A stretch of DNA of 64,000 nt from Novosphingobium malaysiense (GTDB lineage Bacteria; Pseudomonadota; Alphaproteobacteria; Sphingomonadales; Sphingomonadaceae), in contig NZ_JTDI01000003.1 of the NCBI RefSeq assembly GCF_000802225.1, forward strand, positions 1,280,634 to 1,344,633. Reading direction: 5' to 3'. The position numbers and the translations under genes are program-made. The stretch's first letter is position 1, and every line of letters begins with the position of its first letter. Below are positions 43,906 through 53,618 of this stretch, piece after piece. The notes beneath the pieces are model-generated. The model had not been told where the DNA came from. It ran no database searches and was given only the letters and a program-made list of their open reading frames with translations.

Positions 43906-46388
43906 GGGAGAACACTCCTTTTCTTCGGGGGGGATGGAGGCCGGGAATCGGGGGATGAGGAAACGGGCGCCGGGAAACCGGCGAGGAGACCGGCAGCCCA
44001 GTCGAGCCCCGCCTCGGCGAGGAACCGGGCCGCGAAATCCGCTTCCCCATGCGTGGCCAGCAGGGCATCGATGCGCTTCTGGCTGTCGGGATCGGAGGCG
44101 CCGCACAGGGCAAGGGCGACATCGCCCAGGCCAAGCTCGAAGAGCCGGTTGCCCCGGGCGGACTGGAGGTAATAGTGGCGCTTGGGCGCGGCGCGGCTGA
44201 TCAGCTCGATCTGGCGTTCATTGAGCCCGAAGCGGGCGTAGGCCTCGCGCGACTGGGGTTCGATCGCCCGGTCGTTGGGGAGAAGAATTCGCTGCGGGCA
44301 GCTTTCGATCACGGCGGGCGCGATGGCGGAGCCTGCGATGTCGGCAAGGCTCTGGGTCGCGAACACGACCGCGACGTTCTTCTTGCGCAAGACCTTGAGC
44401 CATTCGCGGATCCGTGCCGCGAACAGTGGATGATCGAGGAAGACCCAGGCCTCGTCGAGAATGAGCAGCGTGGGCCGGCCGGTAAAGCGCTCCTCGAGGC
44501 GGTGGAAGAGGTAGGTCAGAACCGGCGCGACGGCGCTTTCCTGCCCCATCAGCGCCTCGGTCTCGAAGCACTGCACGTCGGCATGGGCAAGATCGTCCCC
44601 GGCCGCATCGAGCAAGGCTCCAAACGGACCTTCGAGCGTATAGGGCGCGAGCGCCGAGCGCAGCACCTGCGACTGCAGCAACAGGGAAAGGCCCGTCAGC
44701 GTGCGCTCCACGGCCGGCGCCGAGGCGAGGCTGGTCAGCGCGGACCACAGCGCCTCCTTGATCTCGGGCGTGACCAGCACCTTCTCGTGGGCGAGCAAGG
44801 CCGCGATCCATTCGGCAGCCCAGGCACGTTCCGCGGAACGGTCGATATGGCGCAGGGGCTGGAAGGCAAGCGTCTCCTCGCCCTCCCCGCCAAGACCCAG
44901 GGCGTGGTGCGTGCCGCCCATGGCAAGGACAGCGGCGCGGGCGGAAAAACCCTTGTCGAAAATGCAGACCTGGCTCCCCGGATAGCGCCGGAACTGCAGG
45001 GCAAGCAGCGCGAGAAGCACCGATTTTCCCGCCCCCGTCGGCCCGGCGATCAGCATGTGACCGACATCGCCCACATGACTAGAGAGACGGAAAGGGGTCG
45101 AACCGCTGGTGCTGGCATGAAGCAATGGCGGTCCGCCGAGATGCGCGTTTCGTGACGGCCCTGCCCAGACCGAGGAGAGCGGCATCAGGTGCGCGAGGTT
45201 CAGCGTGTGAACGAGCGGCTGGCGAACGTTGGCGTAGACATGGCCCGGTAGGCTCGAGAGCCAGGCCTCGACGGCATTGACGCTCTCTCGGATGACAGTG
45301 AAGCCTAGGCCGCCGACGACCCGTTCGATGGCGCGCAGCTTGTCCTCGACCCGGGAGCGGTCCTCGTCCGTCACCGTGATCGTCGTCGTCAGGTACCCGA
45401 AGGCAACGTGATCGCCCCCGAGTGCCTGAAGGGCGAGATCGGCATCGGCGGTCTTGTTGTCGGCGTCGGAATCGGTGAGCTGGACGGGCTGGTTGTAGAG
45501 GACTTCGCGCAGGAGCGCGGTGACCGACTTGCGCTTGTTGAACCACTGCCGCCGCAGCTTCGTCAGAGCCTTGGTCGCATCGGTCTTGTCGAGCGCGATG
45601 AAGCGGGTGACCCAGCGGTACGGCAGCCCCAGGTGATTGAGCGCGTCGAGGATCCCGGGCCGGCTGAGGTTCGGAAACCCCGTGATCGTGAGCGTGCGCA
45701 GATGCCGGTCGCCCAGCATCGGCTCGAGGCCCCCGGTCAGCGTCGTGTCGGCGAGAATGCCGTCGAGGTACATCGGCGTTTCGGGCACCGCGACAGGGTG
45801 CCGCCGGGCCGAGATCGCACTGTGAAGATAGGTCAGGGTTTCGGCATCGCCGAGCGGCGTAATCTCGGGCATGAAACCGGTGAGCAGGTCGAAGGCCCGG
45901 TCGGTTTCGGCGACGAAGGCGGCAAGCGCCTGGCGCCAGTCGCGGCCCTGCACGTCCTCGCTGCGTTCGATCAGGGTGCGCCCCGCCGCATCGACCTGAT
46001 CGGGTGGAGGCAGGAACGTGAGCGTCAGGTAATAGCGGCTCTCGAAATGCGCGCCCGCACTTTCGAACGCGGCGCGCCGCTCCTGATCGACGAGCCAGGA
46101 GGCCGGGTCGGGAAACCGGCTTTCGGGATATTCGAGCGCCTCGCAGCGCTCGGCCTCGATGTGGAGCGCCCAGCCCGATCCGAAACGCCGCAGGACATTG
46201 TTGGCCCGCGCGCAGGCCGAGACCAGTTCGGCTTCGGTCGCGGATTCCAGGTCGGGTCCGCGGAAGCGCACGGTGCGCTGGAAGCTGCCGTCCTTGTTGA
46301 GGATCACGCCCGGCGCGATCAGCGCTGCCCAAGGGAGATGGTCGGCAAGCCGGTCGGCTCGCTGCCGGTATTCATGAAGGGCGAACAT
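43902..46388 (-). CDS. trbE: Conjugal transfer ATPase TrbE (VirB4-like)
   Basis: An 828-residue ATPase that powers pilus and channel assembly. Walker A AGPTGAGKSVLLALLALQF near residue 455, Walker B LLILDEAWVFLDHPLF near 640, and the conserved KNVAVVFATQSLADI. The N-terminal FALHEYRQRADRLADHLPWA is the usual start. The open frame upstream of 46388 overlaps trbD and is not used. Confidence 0.95.
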   Translation of the reverse strand: MFALHEYRQRADRLADHLPWAALIAPGVILNKDGSFQRTVRFRGPDLESATEAELVSACARANNVLRRFGSGWALHIEAERCEALEYPESRFPDPASWLVDQERRAAFESAGAHFESRYYLTLTFLPPPDQVDAAGRTLIERSEDVQGRDWRQALAAFVAETDRAFDLLTGFMPEITPLGDAETLTYLHSAISARRHPVAVPETPMYLDGILADTTLTGGLEPMLGDRHLRTLTITGFPNLSRPGILDALNHLGLPYRWVTRFIALDKTDATKALTKLRRQWFNKRKSVTALLREVLYNQPVQLTDSDADNKTADADLALQALGGDHVAFGYLTTTITVTDEDRSRVEDKLRAIERVVGGLGFTVIRESVNAVEAWLSSLPGHVYANVRQPLVHTLNLAHLMPLSSVWAGPSRNAHLGGPPLLHASTSGSTPFRLSSHVGDVGHMLIAGPTGAGKSVLLALLALQFRRYPGSQVCIFDKGFSARAAVLAMGGTHHALGLGGEGEETLAFQPLRHIDRSAERAWAAEWIAALLAHEKVLVTPEIKEALWSALTSLASAPAVERTLTGLSLLLQSQVLRSALAPYTLEGPFGALLDAAGDDLAHADVQCFETEALMGQESAVAPVLTYLFHRLEERFTGRPTLLILDEAWVFLDHPLFAARIREWLKVLRKKNVAVVFATQSLADIAGSAIAPAVIESCPQRILLPNDRAIEPQSREAYARFGLNERQIELISRAAPKRHYYLQSARGNRLFELGLGDVALALCGASDPDSQKRIDALLATHGEADFAARFLAEAGLDWAAGLLAGFPAPVSSSPDSRPPSPPKKRSVLP

Positions 46389-46407
46389 GGGATCGGGCCT
46401 CCCGGGG

Positions 46408-46707
46408 TCAGGCGCTGAGAACAGGCTTGTGGCGAAGGTGGCGGACCAGCACGGCCGCGAAATCGGGGTCGCGCCTTGCCGCGAAGACGGCGAGCGTGTG
46501 GCCGAGCATCCAGAACACCAGGCCAGCGAGCCATTGCTGGAGTCCCAGCCCGAGCGCCGCAGCGAGCGTCCCGTTGAGGATAGCGATCGCGCGCGGCGCA
46601 CCGCCGAGCAGGATCGGCTCGACCAGGGCGCGGTGGAGCGGGGCCTCGAATCCGGCGGCGTGTTCACCGCCGCCGGAGCCGAAACGCGAAGACGCTGCCA
46701 AGGTCAT
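46408..46707 (-). CDS. trbD: Conjugal transfer protein TrbD (VirB3-like)
   Basis: A 99-residue inner-membrane protein: EAPLHRALVEPILLGGAPRA is the conserved VirB3 motif, followed by two close hydrophobic helices (IAILNGTLAAALGLGL; LAGLVFWMLGHTLAVFAA). Overlaps trbC by four bases. Confidence 0.92.
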   Translation of the reverse strand: MTLAASSRFGSGGGEHAAGFEAPLHRALVEPILLGGAPRAIAILNGTLAAALGLGLQQWLAGLVFWMLGHTLAVFAARRDPDFAAVLVRHLRHKPVLSA

Positions 46708-47036
46708 GCGACCAGCGCTCCGCCGCCAAAGCTGAAGAAGGAGAGGAAGAAGCTCGAGGCGGCAAAGGCGATCGAGAGGCCGAAGACGATCTGGATCAGG
46801 CGCCGAAAGCCGCCTGCCGTCTCGCCGAATGCCAGGGTGAGGCCCGTCACGATGATGATCATGACGGCCACGATCTTGGCCACCGGCCCCTGGACGGACT
46901 CGAGGATCTGCTGGAGCGGCTCCTCCCACGGCATGCCGGAACCGGCCGCCCATGCGTTTGTCGAAAGGCCAAGGCTCAGCGCGAACGTGGACGCCACCAG
47001 GATCGACGAACGGCGGCGGCAGAAAGAGGTACGCAT
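46704..47036 (-). CDS. trbC: Conjugal transfer pilin TrbC (VirB2-like)
   Basis: A 110-residue prepilin. A long signal peptide ends near NAWAAGSGMPWEE; two hydrophobic helices (VAKIVAVMIIIVTGLTLAFG and IQIVFGLSIAFAASSFFLSF) make the mature pilin of about 75 residues. Confidence 0.92.
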   Translation of the reverse strand: MRTSFCRRRSSILVASTFALSLGLSTNAWAAGSGMPWEEPLQQILESVQGPVAKIVAVMIIIVTGLTLAFGETAGGFRRLIQIVFGLSIAFAASSFFLSFFSFGGGALVA

Positions 47037-47040
47037 GGGG

Positions 47041-48054
47041 TCAGTCTCCTTTGCTGGGGGGAAGGACTTCGGGGGAAAGGCTGTGGAGGGCGAAGCCGCC
47101 GCCGGGCTCGAGCCCGGCCACATGCGCGATCGTCTCGACGCGCCGGCCAAGGCCGCGCCCGGAGATGAACACGACGAGATCGATGGCCTCGGCGATGAGC
47201 TGGCGCGGCACGGCCACGACCGCTTCCTGGACGAGCTGTTCAAGCCGGTAGAGGGCCGCCTCAGCCGAATTGGCATGCACGGTGGCGATGCCGCCGGGAT
47301 GGCCGGTGTTCCAGGCCTTGAGCATGTCGAGCGCCTCGCGGCCGCGCACTTCGCCAACGACGATACGATCGGGCCTCAGGCGCAGGGTCGAGCGTACGAG
47401 GTCGGCCATGGTCACGCTGCCGGGCCGCGTACGCAGCGCGACGACATCGGGCGCCGCGCATTGCAGTTCGCGGGTATCCTCGATGAGGATCACCCGATCG
47501 TCGCGGCTCGCCAGTTCGGCGAGGAGCGCATTGGCAAGGGTGGTCTTGCCCGAGCTTGTCCCGCCCGCGATCAGCACGTTCCTGCGGGCCGCCACGGCCT
47601 CGCCGAGAACCTGCGCGGTCTCGTCCGCCATCAATCCGTCTGCGACGTAATCGGCGAGCCGGTAGATCCGCGCCGCGGGCTTGCGGATCGAAAAGCAGGG
47701 GCCGAGGCTGACCGGGGGCAGCACGCCTTCGAAGCGTTCCCCTGCGCCCTCCCCGTGCGGCGGCAGCTCGGCCGAGACAATCGGTGTCGCGGCATGGACC
47801 TCGGTCCGGGCATGACTGGCGACAAGCCGGATGATGCGTTCGATCTGCGCGGCATCGTAACGGGTTCCGGTATCGGCGCGCCCTTCCCCCAGGCGGTCGA
47901 GCCAGAGCGCTCCGTCGGGATTGACCATGATCTCGATGACGGCGCTGTCGGCAAGCGCAGTGGCAATGCCGGGTCCCATGGCGGTGCGCAGCATGGAACG
48001 GCGGCGCTCGGCGGACACGGTGGATGACCCGCAGGATGCAGGGACGTGGCTCAT
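47041..48054 (-). CDS. trbB: Conjugal transfer ATPase TrbB (VirB11-like)
   Basis: A 337-residue hexameric secretion ATPase. Walker A AGGTSSGKTTLANALLAELA, Asp box ILIEDTRELQ, Walker B DRIVVGEVRGREALDMLKAW and the His box GHPGGIATVHANSAEAAL are all intact. It switches the channel between pilus assembly and DNA export. Confidence 0.95.
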   Translation of the reverse strand: MSHVPASCGSSTVSAERRRSMLRTAMGPGIATALADSAVIEIMVNPDGALWLDRLGEGRADTGTRYDAAQIERIIRLVASHARTEVHAATPIVSAELPPHGEGAGERFEGVLPPVSLGPCFSIRKPAARIYRLADYVADGLMADETAQVLGEAVAARRNVLIAGGTSSGKTTLANALLAELASRDDRVILIEDTRELQCAAPDVVALRTRPGSVTMADLVRSTLRLRPDRIVVGEVRGREALDMLKAWNTGHPGGIATVHANSAEAALYRLEQLVQEAVVAVPRQLIAEAIDLVVFISGRGLGRRVETIAHVAGLEPGGGFALHSLSPEVLPPSKGD

Positions 48055-48482
48055 GAGCGAGGGTCCTTATGGTGATCGTCAGGTTCGCCCAGCGTGCGCC
48101 GGCCCGCGGCCATTGCCTCGCCGACACGGGCGACGAAGGCATTGAAGCGGTCGCGCCCGATGGCGCGCCCGGCGTCATCCGCTTCGGCGAGAGGCGCCTG
48201 GACCATGAGTTCATAGCGGATGAACAGCGCGAGGCTCTCGAGCAGGACATGTCCGTCACGCTCGATCCTGCCCAAAGCCATCGACATGCGATCAAGGCGC
48301 CGGGAAAAGCGGTTCTCAAGCTCGCTCGCAGCCTGCCGGTCGAGCCATGTGGTCAGGGCGTCGGCCAGGATCGCCGACTTGGTCGCGCCGGGCCTGGCGG
48401 CAAGCGCTTCCAGCCTTTGGCTGAGCTCGCGGGGCAGGAAGAGCTGATAGCGCACGCGATCGGGTTTCACAGGCGCTGCCAT
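48051..48482 (-). CDS. Ribbon-helix-helix (CopG-like) protein of transfer operon
   Basis: A 143-residue protein with a ribbon-helix-helix start, RVRYQLFLPRELSQRLEALA followed by ATKSAILADALTTWL, and a helical C-terminal extension. A gene of this type regularly lies between traG and trbB in Tn4371-like ICEs and probably regulates the operon. The start overlaps the traG stop (TGATG) and its end overlaps trbB. Confidence 0.83.
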   Translation of the reverse strand: MAAPVKPDRVRYQLFLPRELSQRLEALAARPGATKSAILADALTTWLDRQAASELENRFSRRLDRMSMALGRIERDGHVLLESLALFIRYELMVQAPLAEADDAGRAIGRDRFNAFVARVGEAMAAGRRTLGEPDDHHKDPRS

Positions 48483-50545
48483 CAGAAGCTCGGCAGCGCG
48501 TCGTGACCGCGCCCTTCATTGATGGCGTGGGCCCGGGTAATCGCATTGGCCGGCTGGGCGCGGTCCATGACGCGCTTGTCCGAAGCGGGATCGGCATCGT
48601 CGGAATCGAAACCGAGCAGATCGAGTTGCACCGGCTTCGGGGGCTTTGCCGGTGCCTCCTGGGCGATCTCCGGCGCACGCTGCTGCTGCAGCCCGCCATC
48701 TTCCTCGGTCTTTTCTGAAGGTACCGTCCGGGAAAGCCGGACATCGGGCATGCGCAGCCGATCATGCCAGTCGTCGGAGCGAGGTTCGGGACGGTCGCGA
48801 TAGCCGACTTCTCCCACCTGTGCCGGGTTCGTCGCTGCACGCATCCAGTCGAGGTTAGGCGGTGCCAGGCGGCGCGGCTTGAAGTTCTCGTCTTCGTAGT
48901 AGCGCAGCTTCTGCGCCCGGATCGGCGCCATCCCGGAGATGAGCACCAGTTCGTCCTGCGGGGGCAGCTGCATCACTTCGCCCTGGGTCAGGAGCGGACG
49001 TGCCGTTTCCTGGCGGCTGACCATGACGTGCGCGAGCCAGGGCGCGAGGCGGTGCCCGGCATAGTTGCGCATCGCGCGCTGTTCGGTCGCCATGCCGAGC
49101 GCATCGGAGATCCGCCGCCCGGTTCGCTCGTCGTTGGTCGCGAAGGCGACGCGCACGTGGCAGTTGTCGAGGATGCTGTTGTGCTCGCCATAGGCCTTTT
49201 CGATCTGGTTGAGGCTTTGCGCGATAAGGAAGGCACGCACGCCGTAGCCGGCCATGAAGGCGAGACTGGTCTCGAAGAAGTCGAGGCGGCCCAGCGCCGG
49301 AAACTCGTCGAGCATCATCAGGAGCTGGTGCTTGCGGGCACCCTTCCCTGCACCATCGAGCGTTTCGGTCAGGCGGCGGCCGATCTGGTTGAGCACCAGC
49401 CGGACCAGCGGCTTGGTACGGCTTATGTCCGAGGGCGGAATGACGAGGTAGAGCGAAACAGGATGATCGGCCTGCGTGAGATCGGCGATGCGCCAGTCGC
49501 AGCGCGAGGTCACCTGGGCCACCGTCGGATCGCGATAGAGCCCGAGGAACGACATCGCGGTCGAGAGCACGCCGGAGCGCTCGTTGTCGCTCTTGTTGAG
49601 CACTTCACGCGCGGCCGAGGCGACCACCGGATGGACCTGCGGATGGTTCCTGGTGCCGAGGTGATTGGTCGCCATCATCCGCTTGAGGGTTTCGGAGAAC
49701 GGTCGCTGCGGATCGGAGAGGAATGTGGCGACGCGGGCCAGCGTCTTTTCTTCCTCGGCGTAGAGGACATGCAGGATGGCACCGACCAGCAGCGCGTGGC
49801 TGGTCTTCTCCCAATGGTTGCGCCTCTCGAGCGCACCTTCGGGATCTACGAGGATGTCAGCGATGTTCTGAACGTCGCGCACTTCATGCGTCCCGCGCCG
49901 AACTTCCAGCAAGGGATTGTACCGGGCGGAATTTGCGTCGGTGGGATTGAACAGCAGTGCATGGCTGAACCGCGCGCGCCAGCCTGCCGTCAGCTGCCAG
50001 TTCTCGCCCTTGATGTCGTGAATGACGGCGGAACCGGTCCAGCTCAGCAGTGTCGGCACCACGAGACCGACACCCTTGCCAGAACGTGTGGGCGCGAAGG
50101 CCATGACGTGTTCGGGGCCGTCATGACGCAGATAGCGGCCATTGAAGCGGCCCAGGAACACTCCGGCGTCGCGATGAAGGCCAGCACGCTCGATCTCGCG
50201 CTGCGAGGCCCACCGGGCTGAGCCGTAAGTCGTGACATCGCGCGATTGCCGGGCGCGCCAGAGCGAGCCTGCGATCGCTGAGGCGCAGCCAAGAAAGCCG
50301 CTGGCGCCGCCCAAAGCCCCTGCCTTGTCGAAGACCTTGGGTGCATAGGCGTTGTAGTGGAACCACCAGGGAAAGATCGCCCACGGCCGGTACACCGGAT
50401 AGCCAATCAGCGTGAACCATGCTGGACCGAGCTGCGCCTGATAGCCGAGCATGGCGGCGGCCCACTGCGTTGCGGCCCAGATGCCCAGTACGACGATCGC
50501 GAAGACCAGCACTATCTGGCCGATGAGCAACTTCGTCGGTGTCAT
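48482..50545 (-). CDS. traG: Type IV coupling protein TraG/VirD4
   Basis: A 687-residue coupling ATPase that brings the relaxase-DNA complex to the channel. Two N-terminal helices (TKLLIGQIVLVFAIVVLGIW; and a second near 85-95), Walker A AFAPTRSGKGVGLVVPTLL, Walker B LMMLDEFPALGRLDFF, and IAQSLNQIEKAYGEHNSILD are all present. The C-terminal 110 residues are charged and variable. It is the first gene of the transfer operon; no relaxase gene is found beside it. Confidence 0.95.
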   Translation of the reverse strand: MTPTKLLIGQIVLVFAIVVLGIWAATQWAAAMLGYQAQLGPAWFTLIGYPVYRPWAIFPWWFHYNAYAPKVFDKAGALGGASGFLGCASAIAGSLWRARQSRDVTTYGSARWASQREIERAGLHRDAGVFLGRFNGRYLRHDGPEHVMAFAPTRSGKGVGLVVPTLLSWTGSAVIHDIKGENWQLTAGWRARFSHALLFNPTDANSARYNPLLEVRRGTHEVRDVQNIADILVDPEGALERRNHWEKTSHALLVGAILHVLYAEEEKTLARVATFLSDPQRPFSETLKRMMATNHLGTRNHPQVHPVVASAAREVLNKSDNERSGVLSTAMSFLGLYRDPTVAQVTSRCDWRIADLTQADHPVSLYLVIPPSDISRTKPLVRLVLNQIGRRLTETLDGAGKGARKHQLLMMLDEFPALGRLDFFETSLAFMAGYGVRAFLIAQSLNQIEKAYGEHNSILDNCHVRVAFATNDERTGRRISDALGMATEQRAMRNYAGHRLAPWLAHVMVSRQETARPLLTQGEVMQLPPQDELVLISGMAPIRAQKLRYYEDENFKPRRLAPPNLDWMRAATNPAQVGEVGYRDRPEPRSDDWHDRLRMPDVRLSRTVPSEKTEEDGGLQQQRAPEIAQEAPAKPPKPVQLDLLGFDSDDADPASDKRVMDRAQPANAITRAHAINEGRGHDALPSF

Positions 50546-50623
50546 CGTCTCTGGCTCCTTCCGGCGGACGGGTCGTCCTCAGGAGCCGGAAGAGTCGCAT
50601 CGGGGCGGCATGTCCGAACACTG

Positions 50624-50658
50624 CCTTTTCACCGCCAGTAGGTACCTTTTTACCGCCA
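50624..50658. repeat. Two 14-bp direct repeats upstream of traG
   Basis: CCTTTTCACCGCCA (50624-50637) and CCTTTTTACCGCCA (50645-50658), one mismatch, starts 21 bp apart (two helical turns). They lie in the divergent region between traG and the small ORF at 50717. Either a regulator binding array or the remnant of an insertion-sequence end; IS21-family ends carry such repeated blocks. Confidence 0.5.
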
Positions 50659-50716
50659 CTTTGCCTAACAAAGCGCAGAGATTGACTCTGTGTTCCTTAT
50701 TTGTTCTACTTCACTC

Positions 50717-50971
50717 ATGCTCCGAGTCGACGACGAGATTCTGTCCCTGCACCTCGAGGTCGCGCTCGCGACCGCTGCCCCTTCCCTGCTCATTGGCTTG
50801 TCGGATTCAGACCGGCGGCGACGCCACATGGCGATCGGTGAGATTGCCCGGCAGCTGGTTGAGCGGCTGCGCTGCTTCGACATCACCAGCGATCCTTCAG
50901 ACAGTCGCATCCACGGCCACCCTTCCCTCTTCCCTCAAGACCTCGGCCCAATGGGAATCCACGGTGACTGA
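50717..50971 (+). CDS. Possible small protein, unknown
   Basis: An 84-codon open frame beginning MLRVDDEILSLHLEVALATA with a helical first 60 residues and a Pro/His-rich end. There is no good ribosome-binding site before the ATG at 50717. It could be a real accessory gene of the ICE or the fragment of one. The complementary frame reads less like protein. Confidence 0.35.
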   Translation: MLRVDDEILSLHLEVALATAAPSLLIGLSDSDRRRRHMAIGEIARQLVERLRCFDITSDPSDSRIHGHPSLFPQDLGPMGIHGD

Positions 50972-51309
50972 ATTTTCGAAGATGCTCTGACATCTCTCGG
51001 CGGTGCGATGTCCGCTATGCCGGACAATCCGGAACGTCTCCTTTTAGGAGTGCGGATTGGGATAGCTGATGTTCCAGTCGGCGAACCAGCGTGTCAGCTT
51101 TGCGCCCCATATTGGTCGTAAGTTGACTTTCGACAGCGATCCGAAAGCGGACAGTGACAAGACGCAGGTAGATCGGTTGCTGAGGTAGACGTTCCGGAAT
51201 GTCCGCTGCCCAGAGCATGACTGAGGCACCGCCATGATCGGCGGGCCTTTTCACCTTCAAACTCACTTCCGCGCGATGAGCTGTTCGCGCCGGACCGCGA
51301 TTGCGCCAG
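50972..51309. other. Noncoding stretch left of the defence cargo
   Basis: I see no gene. It holds short GTCCG/CCGGAC-rich words that look like decayed repeats. The 13-mer GGAATGTCCGCTG (51196-51208) recurs at 63738-63750 on the far side of the cargo in the same orientation. Confidence 0.4.
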
Positions 51310-53529
51310 TCACGGCCCGCAACACTTCTTATACTTGCGTCCACTTCCGCAGAAACAAGGATCGTTTCGACCGATCTTGCGCCGCGTTCGGGTGCGCTGA
51401 AAGCCCTCCAATTTTTTTGGAATGCGCGACCGGGCATCCGGCGGCAAATCGCGCGCGAGCTCCGCGCGAAGCGGGTCGTATTCCCATGGAAACGCCAGCG
51501 CGAGGCCGACCAGGGGCAAGCCATTTGCCGGGTCGACAAACAATCCGAACCAACGGTTGGCCTTGCAGGCATATTTGCGCGCTTCCACATGGGCTTCCAG
51601 CCGGTCACGAACCTGCCGTGGCGGTTCATAGCTGCTATGTACGGTCAATCCTTCGCCGCCCATTGCGAAGCTGAAGTCGTGCTGCCGCATGTCGGCGACC
51701 GTCTGAGTTGTGATCAAGCCTACGCCCTCATTATAAGCCTTAATCGAGTTACCGCTTGCTTCGAGCATATAGAGTGCCAAGTCGACCAGCGGCGGTTCGG
51801 GGCGTTCCTCGATGCGTTTCAGCATACCGTCGAATGCGGTCCCAGCGAAGGCCGTGAGCGGCCCCTTCGGCGTCTTCTCTCCGGCGATGCCGCGCCGCCT
51901 GGCCAGCATGGCGATCTCGATTGACCCGGTGATGTTGTCGTCCAGCATCATCCCGCCGATGTCTTCGCTGATCCAGAGATTTTGCCGGACATGACGAGCA
52001 AGCAGCACCAGTTCGTGAGAATAGATCAGTCGTTCTCCGAACCGGTCCCGCATCTCGCAATAGCCGAGAAACCGCACTGGACGATCGAGCAGTTCTGCAA
52101 TGGCATCAAGGGCGAAAATATCGGTGACAATGGGCTGGGCGACGCGGTCGATGTTTCGCTTCTTCAGGAAGCGATCGGTCTGGAAAACCAATGAGGGATA
52201 GTGGTCGGAGACAAGGCAGATGGGGTAAATTTTCTGCGGTGAATGCCGAAGTGTTACGACCGTGCCGTCGGCGAGCGTGATTGACGTGCTCGGATCAAAC
52301 AGCGCCTCGGCGCAGATCTGAGCCTGATCATACGCATCCTGCACCGCGCCTTGGAAGTCGCGTCGCAAACTGCGCTCGTTGCCCCTCCGCGCCTCGATCG
52401 TGAGCCGTTTCGACTTGGCCTGAACCAACAGGAGCCGACCGCCGAATTCGACAAGGATGTCGATCTCGCCGATCCGGTCGCCCTTCGCGCGGTCGAGATT
52501 GAGGCCACGATGCACATTCTCCCGGCCGAAGACATCTATCAGCCGCTGATGGGTGAAAGCTTCGGTGAAGTCGCCCCGATGTGTTGCCGCGGTCGCCCGA
52601 TATGCCTTGTCCGCAAACATCCAATACATCGGAGCTTCGTAGAGCGCCTCGACCGGCGCATAATGCTGCAAGACCGCGTAGTGGTCATCATCGAGCATGA
52701 TCAACGGCGTCGAGACGGCACGATTATAGTCGTTGAGCGCGATGAACTCAACGTTGTCGCCAAGCGGGGTCGAGAACGCCGCAATGATCGCTGCAGCCCG
52801 CTTCTCGGGCACTCCGCTGCGCGCGATCAGATCGGCTTTCGAGACGATAAAACCGGGAAGAAGCGACCAAGTCGACGGATCATCGCGGTCCGCTGTCTTC
52901 CATCGGTCAGTAACCTGTTCCTCGGTGAGGGCGAGGCACGCATCGATGATCGCCGCCGCGTCCTCGATCGCAAAACCGCGATTGGTTTCGAGCCAAGTGT
53001 TATCCGTCCTGTATTTGTCGATCGCGAAGTCGCGATACTGGAAGTTGAACGCGGACTCGCCACCATAGAAGATCGGTTCGCGAAGCGTTTCGGCCTTCCC
53101 GCGGACGGCTAGAAAATTCTCGAACCCATCGCCGAACATGGACCAGCTCAGCCGGCGGTGGAGCTCCTCGAGCAATGCCTCAACCCTCGCTAGGAGCGCC
53201 GCGGGATTGTCGGGCAACGAATCGAAGACCTCTATCCCACCTTGGATCATGTATCCGATCAACGTCGCGACCTCGGTACGGATTAGCCGTTTGAAGCCAA
53301 AGAGATGCGCCATATCTTCCGGCTTCATCTCGTCCTGGTAGAAAATGAAATTATCACGAACGATGACGTGCGCGACCACATGGGCGAAGCCGGGCGTCCG
53401 GCAGAGTTGCTGCAGCTCGGCGAGGATGTCGGCCTCTTCGCGCGGTGGTATCGCGGGTGGGGTCGCAGCGCGTACATCACGACGCTTGTCGCGTTGCGAC
53501 TTGAGCCGGCGGCGTCCGTTCTTAGCCAT
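51310..53529 (-). CDS. PD-(D/E)xK nuclease-like protein with SEC-C zinc tail
   Basis: A 739-residue protein. A basic N-terminal tail (first 20 residues) leads into a large helical domain. At residues 351-375 IGEIDILVEFGGRLLLVQAK carries the PD-(D/E)xK pattern (Glu355/Asp357 and Gln370-x-Lys372), as in NERD-type nucleases. The last 20 residues, IGRNDPCFCGSGRKYKKCCG, are a complete SEC-C zinc motif, found in SecA and in many defence-associated proteins. It is the last gene of a leftward three-gene set. A role as a DNA- or RNA-cutting defence effector is inference. Confidence 0.72.
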   Translation of the reverse strand: MAKNGRRRLKSQRDKRRDVRAATPPAIPPREEADILAELQQLCRTPGFAHVVAHVIVRDNFIFYQDEMKPEDMAHLFGFKRLIRTEVATLIGYMIQGGIEVFDSLPDNPAALLARVEALLEELHRRLSWSMFGDGFENFLAVRGKAETLREPIFYGGESAFNFQYRDFAIDKYRTDNTWLETNRGFAIEDAAAIIDACLALTEEQVTDRWKTADRDDPSTWSLLPGFIVSKADLIARSGVPEKRAAAIIAAFSTPLGDNVEFIALNDYNRAVSTPLIMLDDDHYAVLQHYAPVEALYEAPMYWMFADKAYRATAATHRGDFTEAFTHQRLIDVFGRENVHRGLNLDRAKGDRIGEIDILVEFGGRLLLVQAKSKRLTIEARRGNERSLRRDFQGAVQDAYDQAQICAEALFDPSTSITLADGTVVTLRHSPQKIYPICLVSDHYPSLVFQTDRFLKKRNIDRVAQPIVTDIFALDAIAELLDRPVRFLGYCEMRDRFGERLIYSHELVLLARHVRQNLWISEDIGGMMLDDNITGSIEIAMLARRRGIAGEKTPKGPLTAFAGTAFDGMLKRIEERPEPPLVDLALYMLEASGNSIKAYNEGVGLITTQTVADMRQHDFSFAMGGEGLTVHSSYEPPRQVRDRLEAHVEARKYACKANRWFGLFVDPANGLPLVGLALAFPWEYDPLRAELARDLPPDARSRIPKKLEGFQRTRTRRKIGRNDPCFCGSGRKYKKCCGP

Positions 53530-53618
53530 ATTGGGCCCTACTCGCCTGCGACTAGGGACACGGCGCCGCGACCGCGGTGATGATCTTGGTATTCGGACTG
53601 GAGGGACGTTCTCATTGG

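Noticed and set aside
45408..48027. Long + strand frames opposite trbE, trbC and trbB
   Set aside because: Shadows of the trb operon, which has Walker motifs and correct gene order.
51015..51629. 204-codon minus-strand frame at the end of the SEC-C gene
   Set aside because: Out of frame with the SEC-C protein it overlaps and without protein-like composition.
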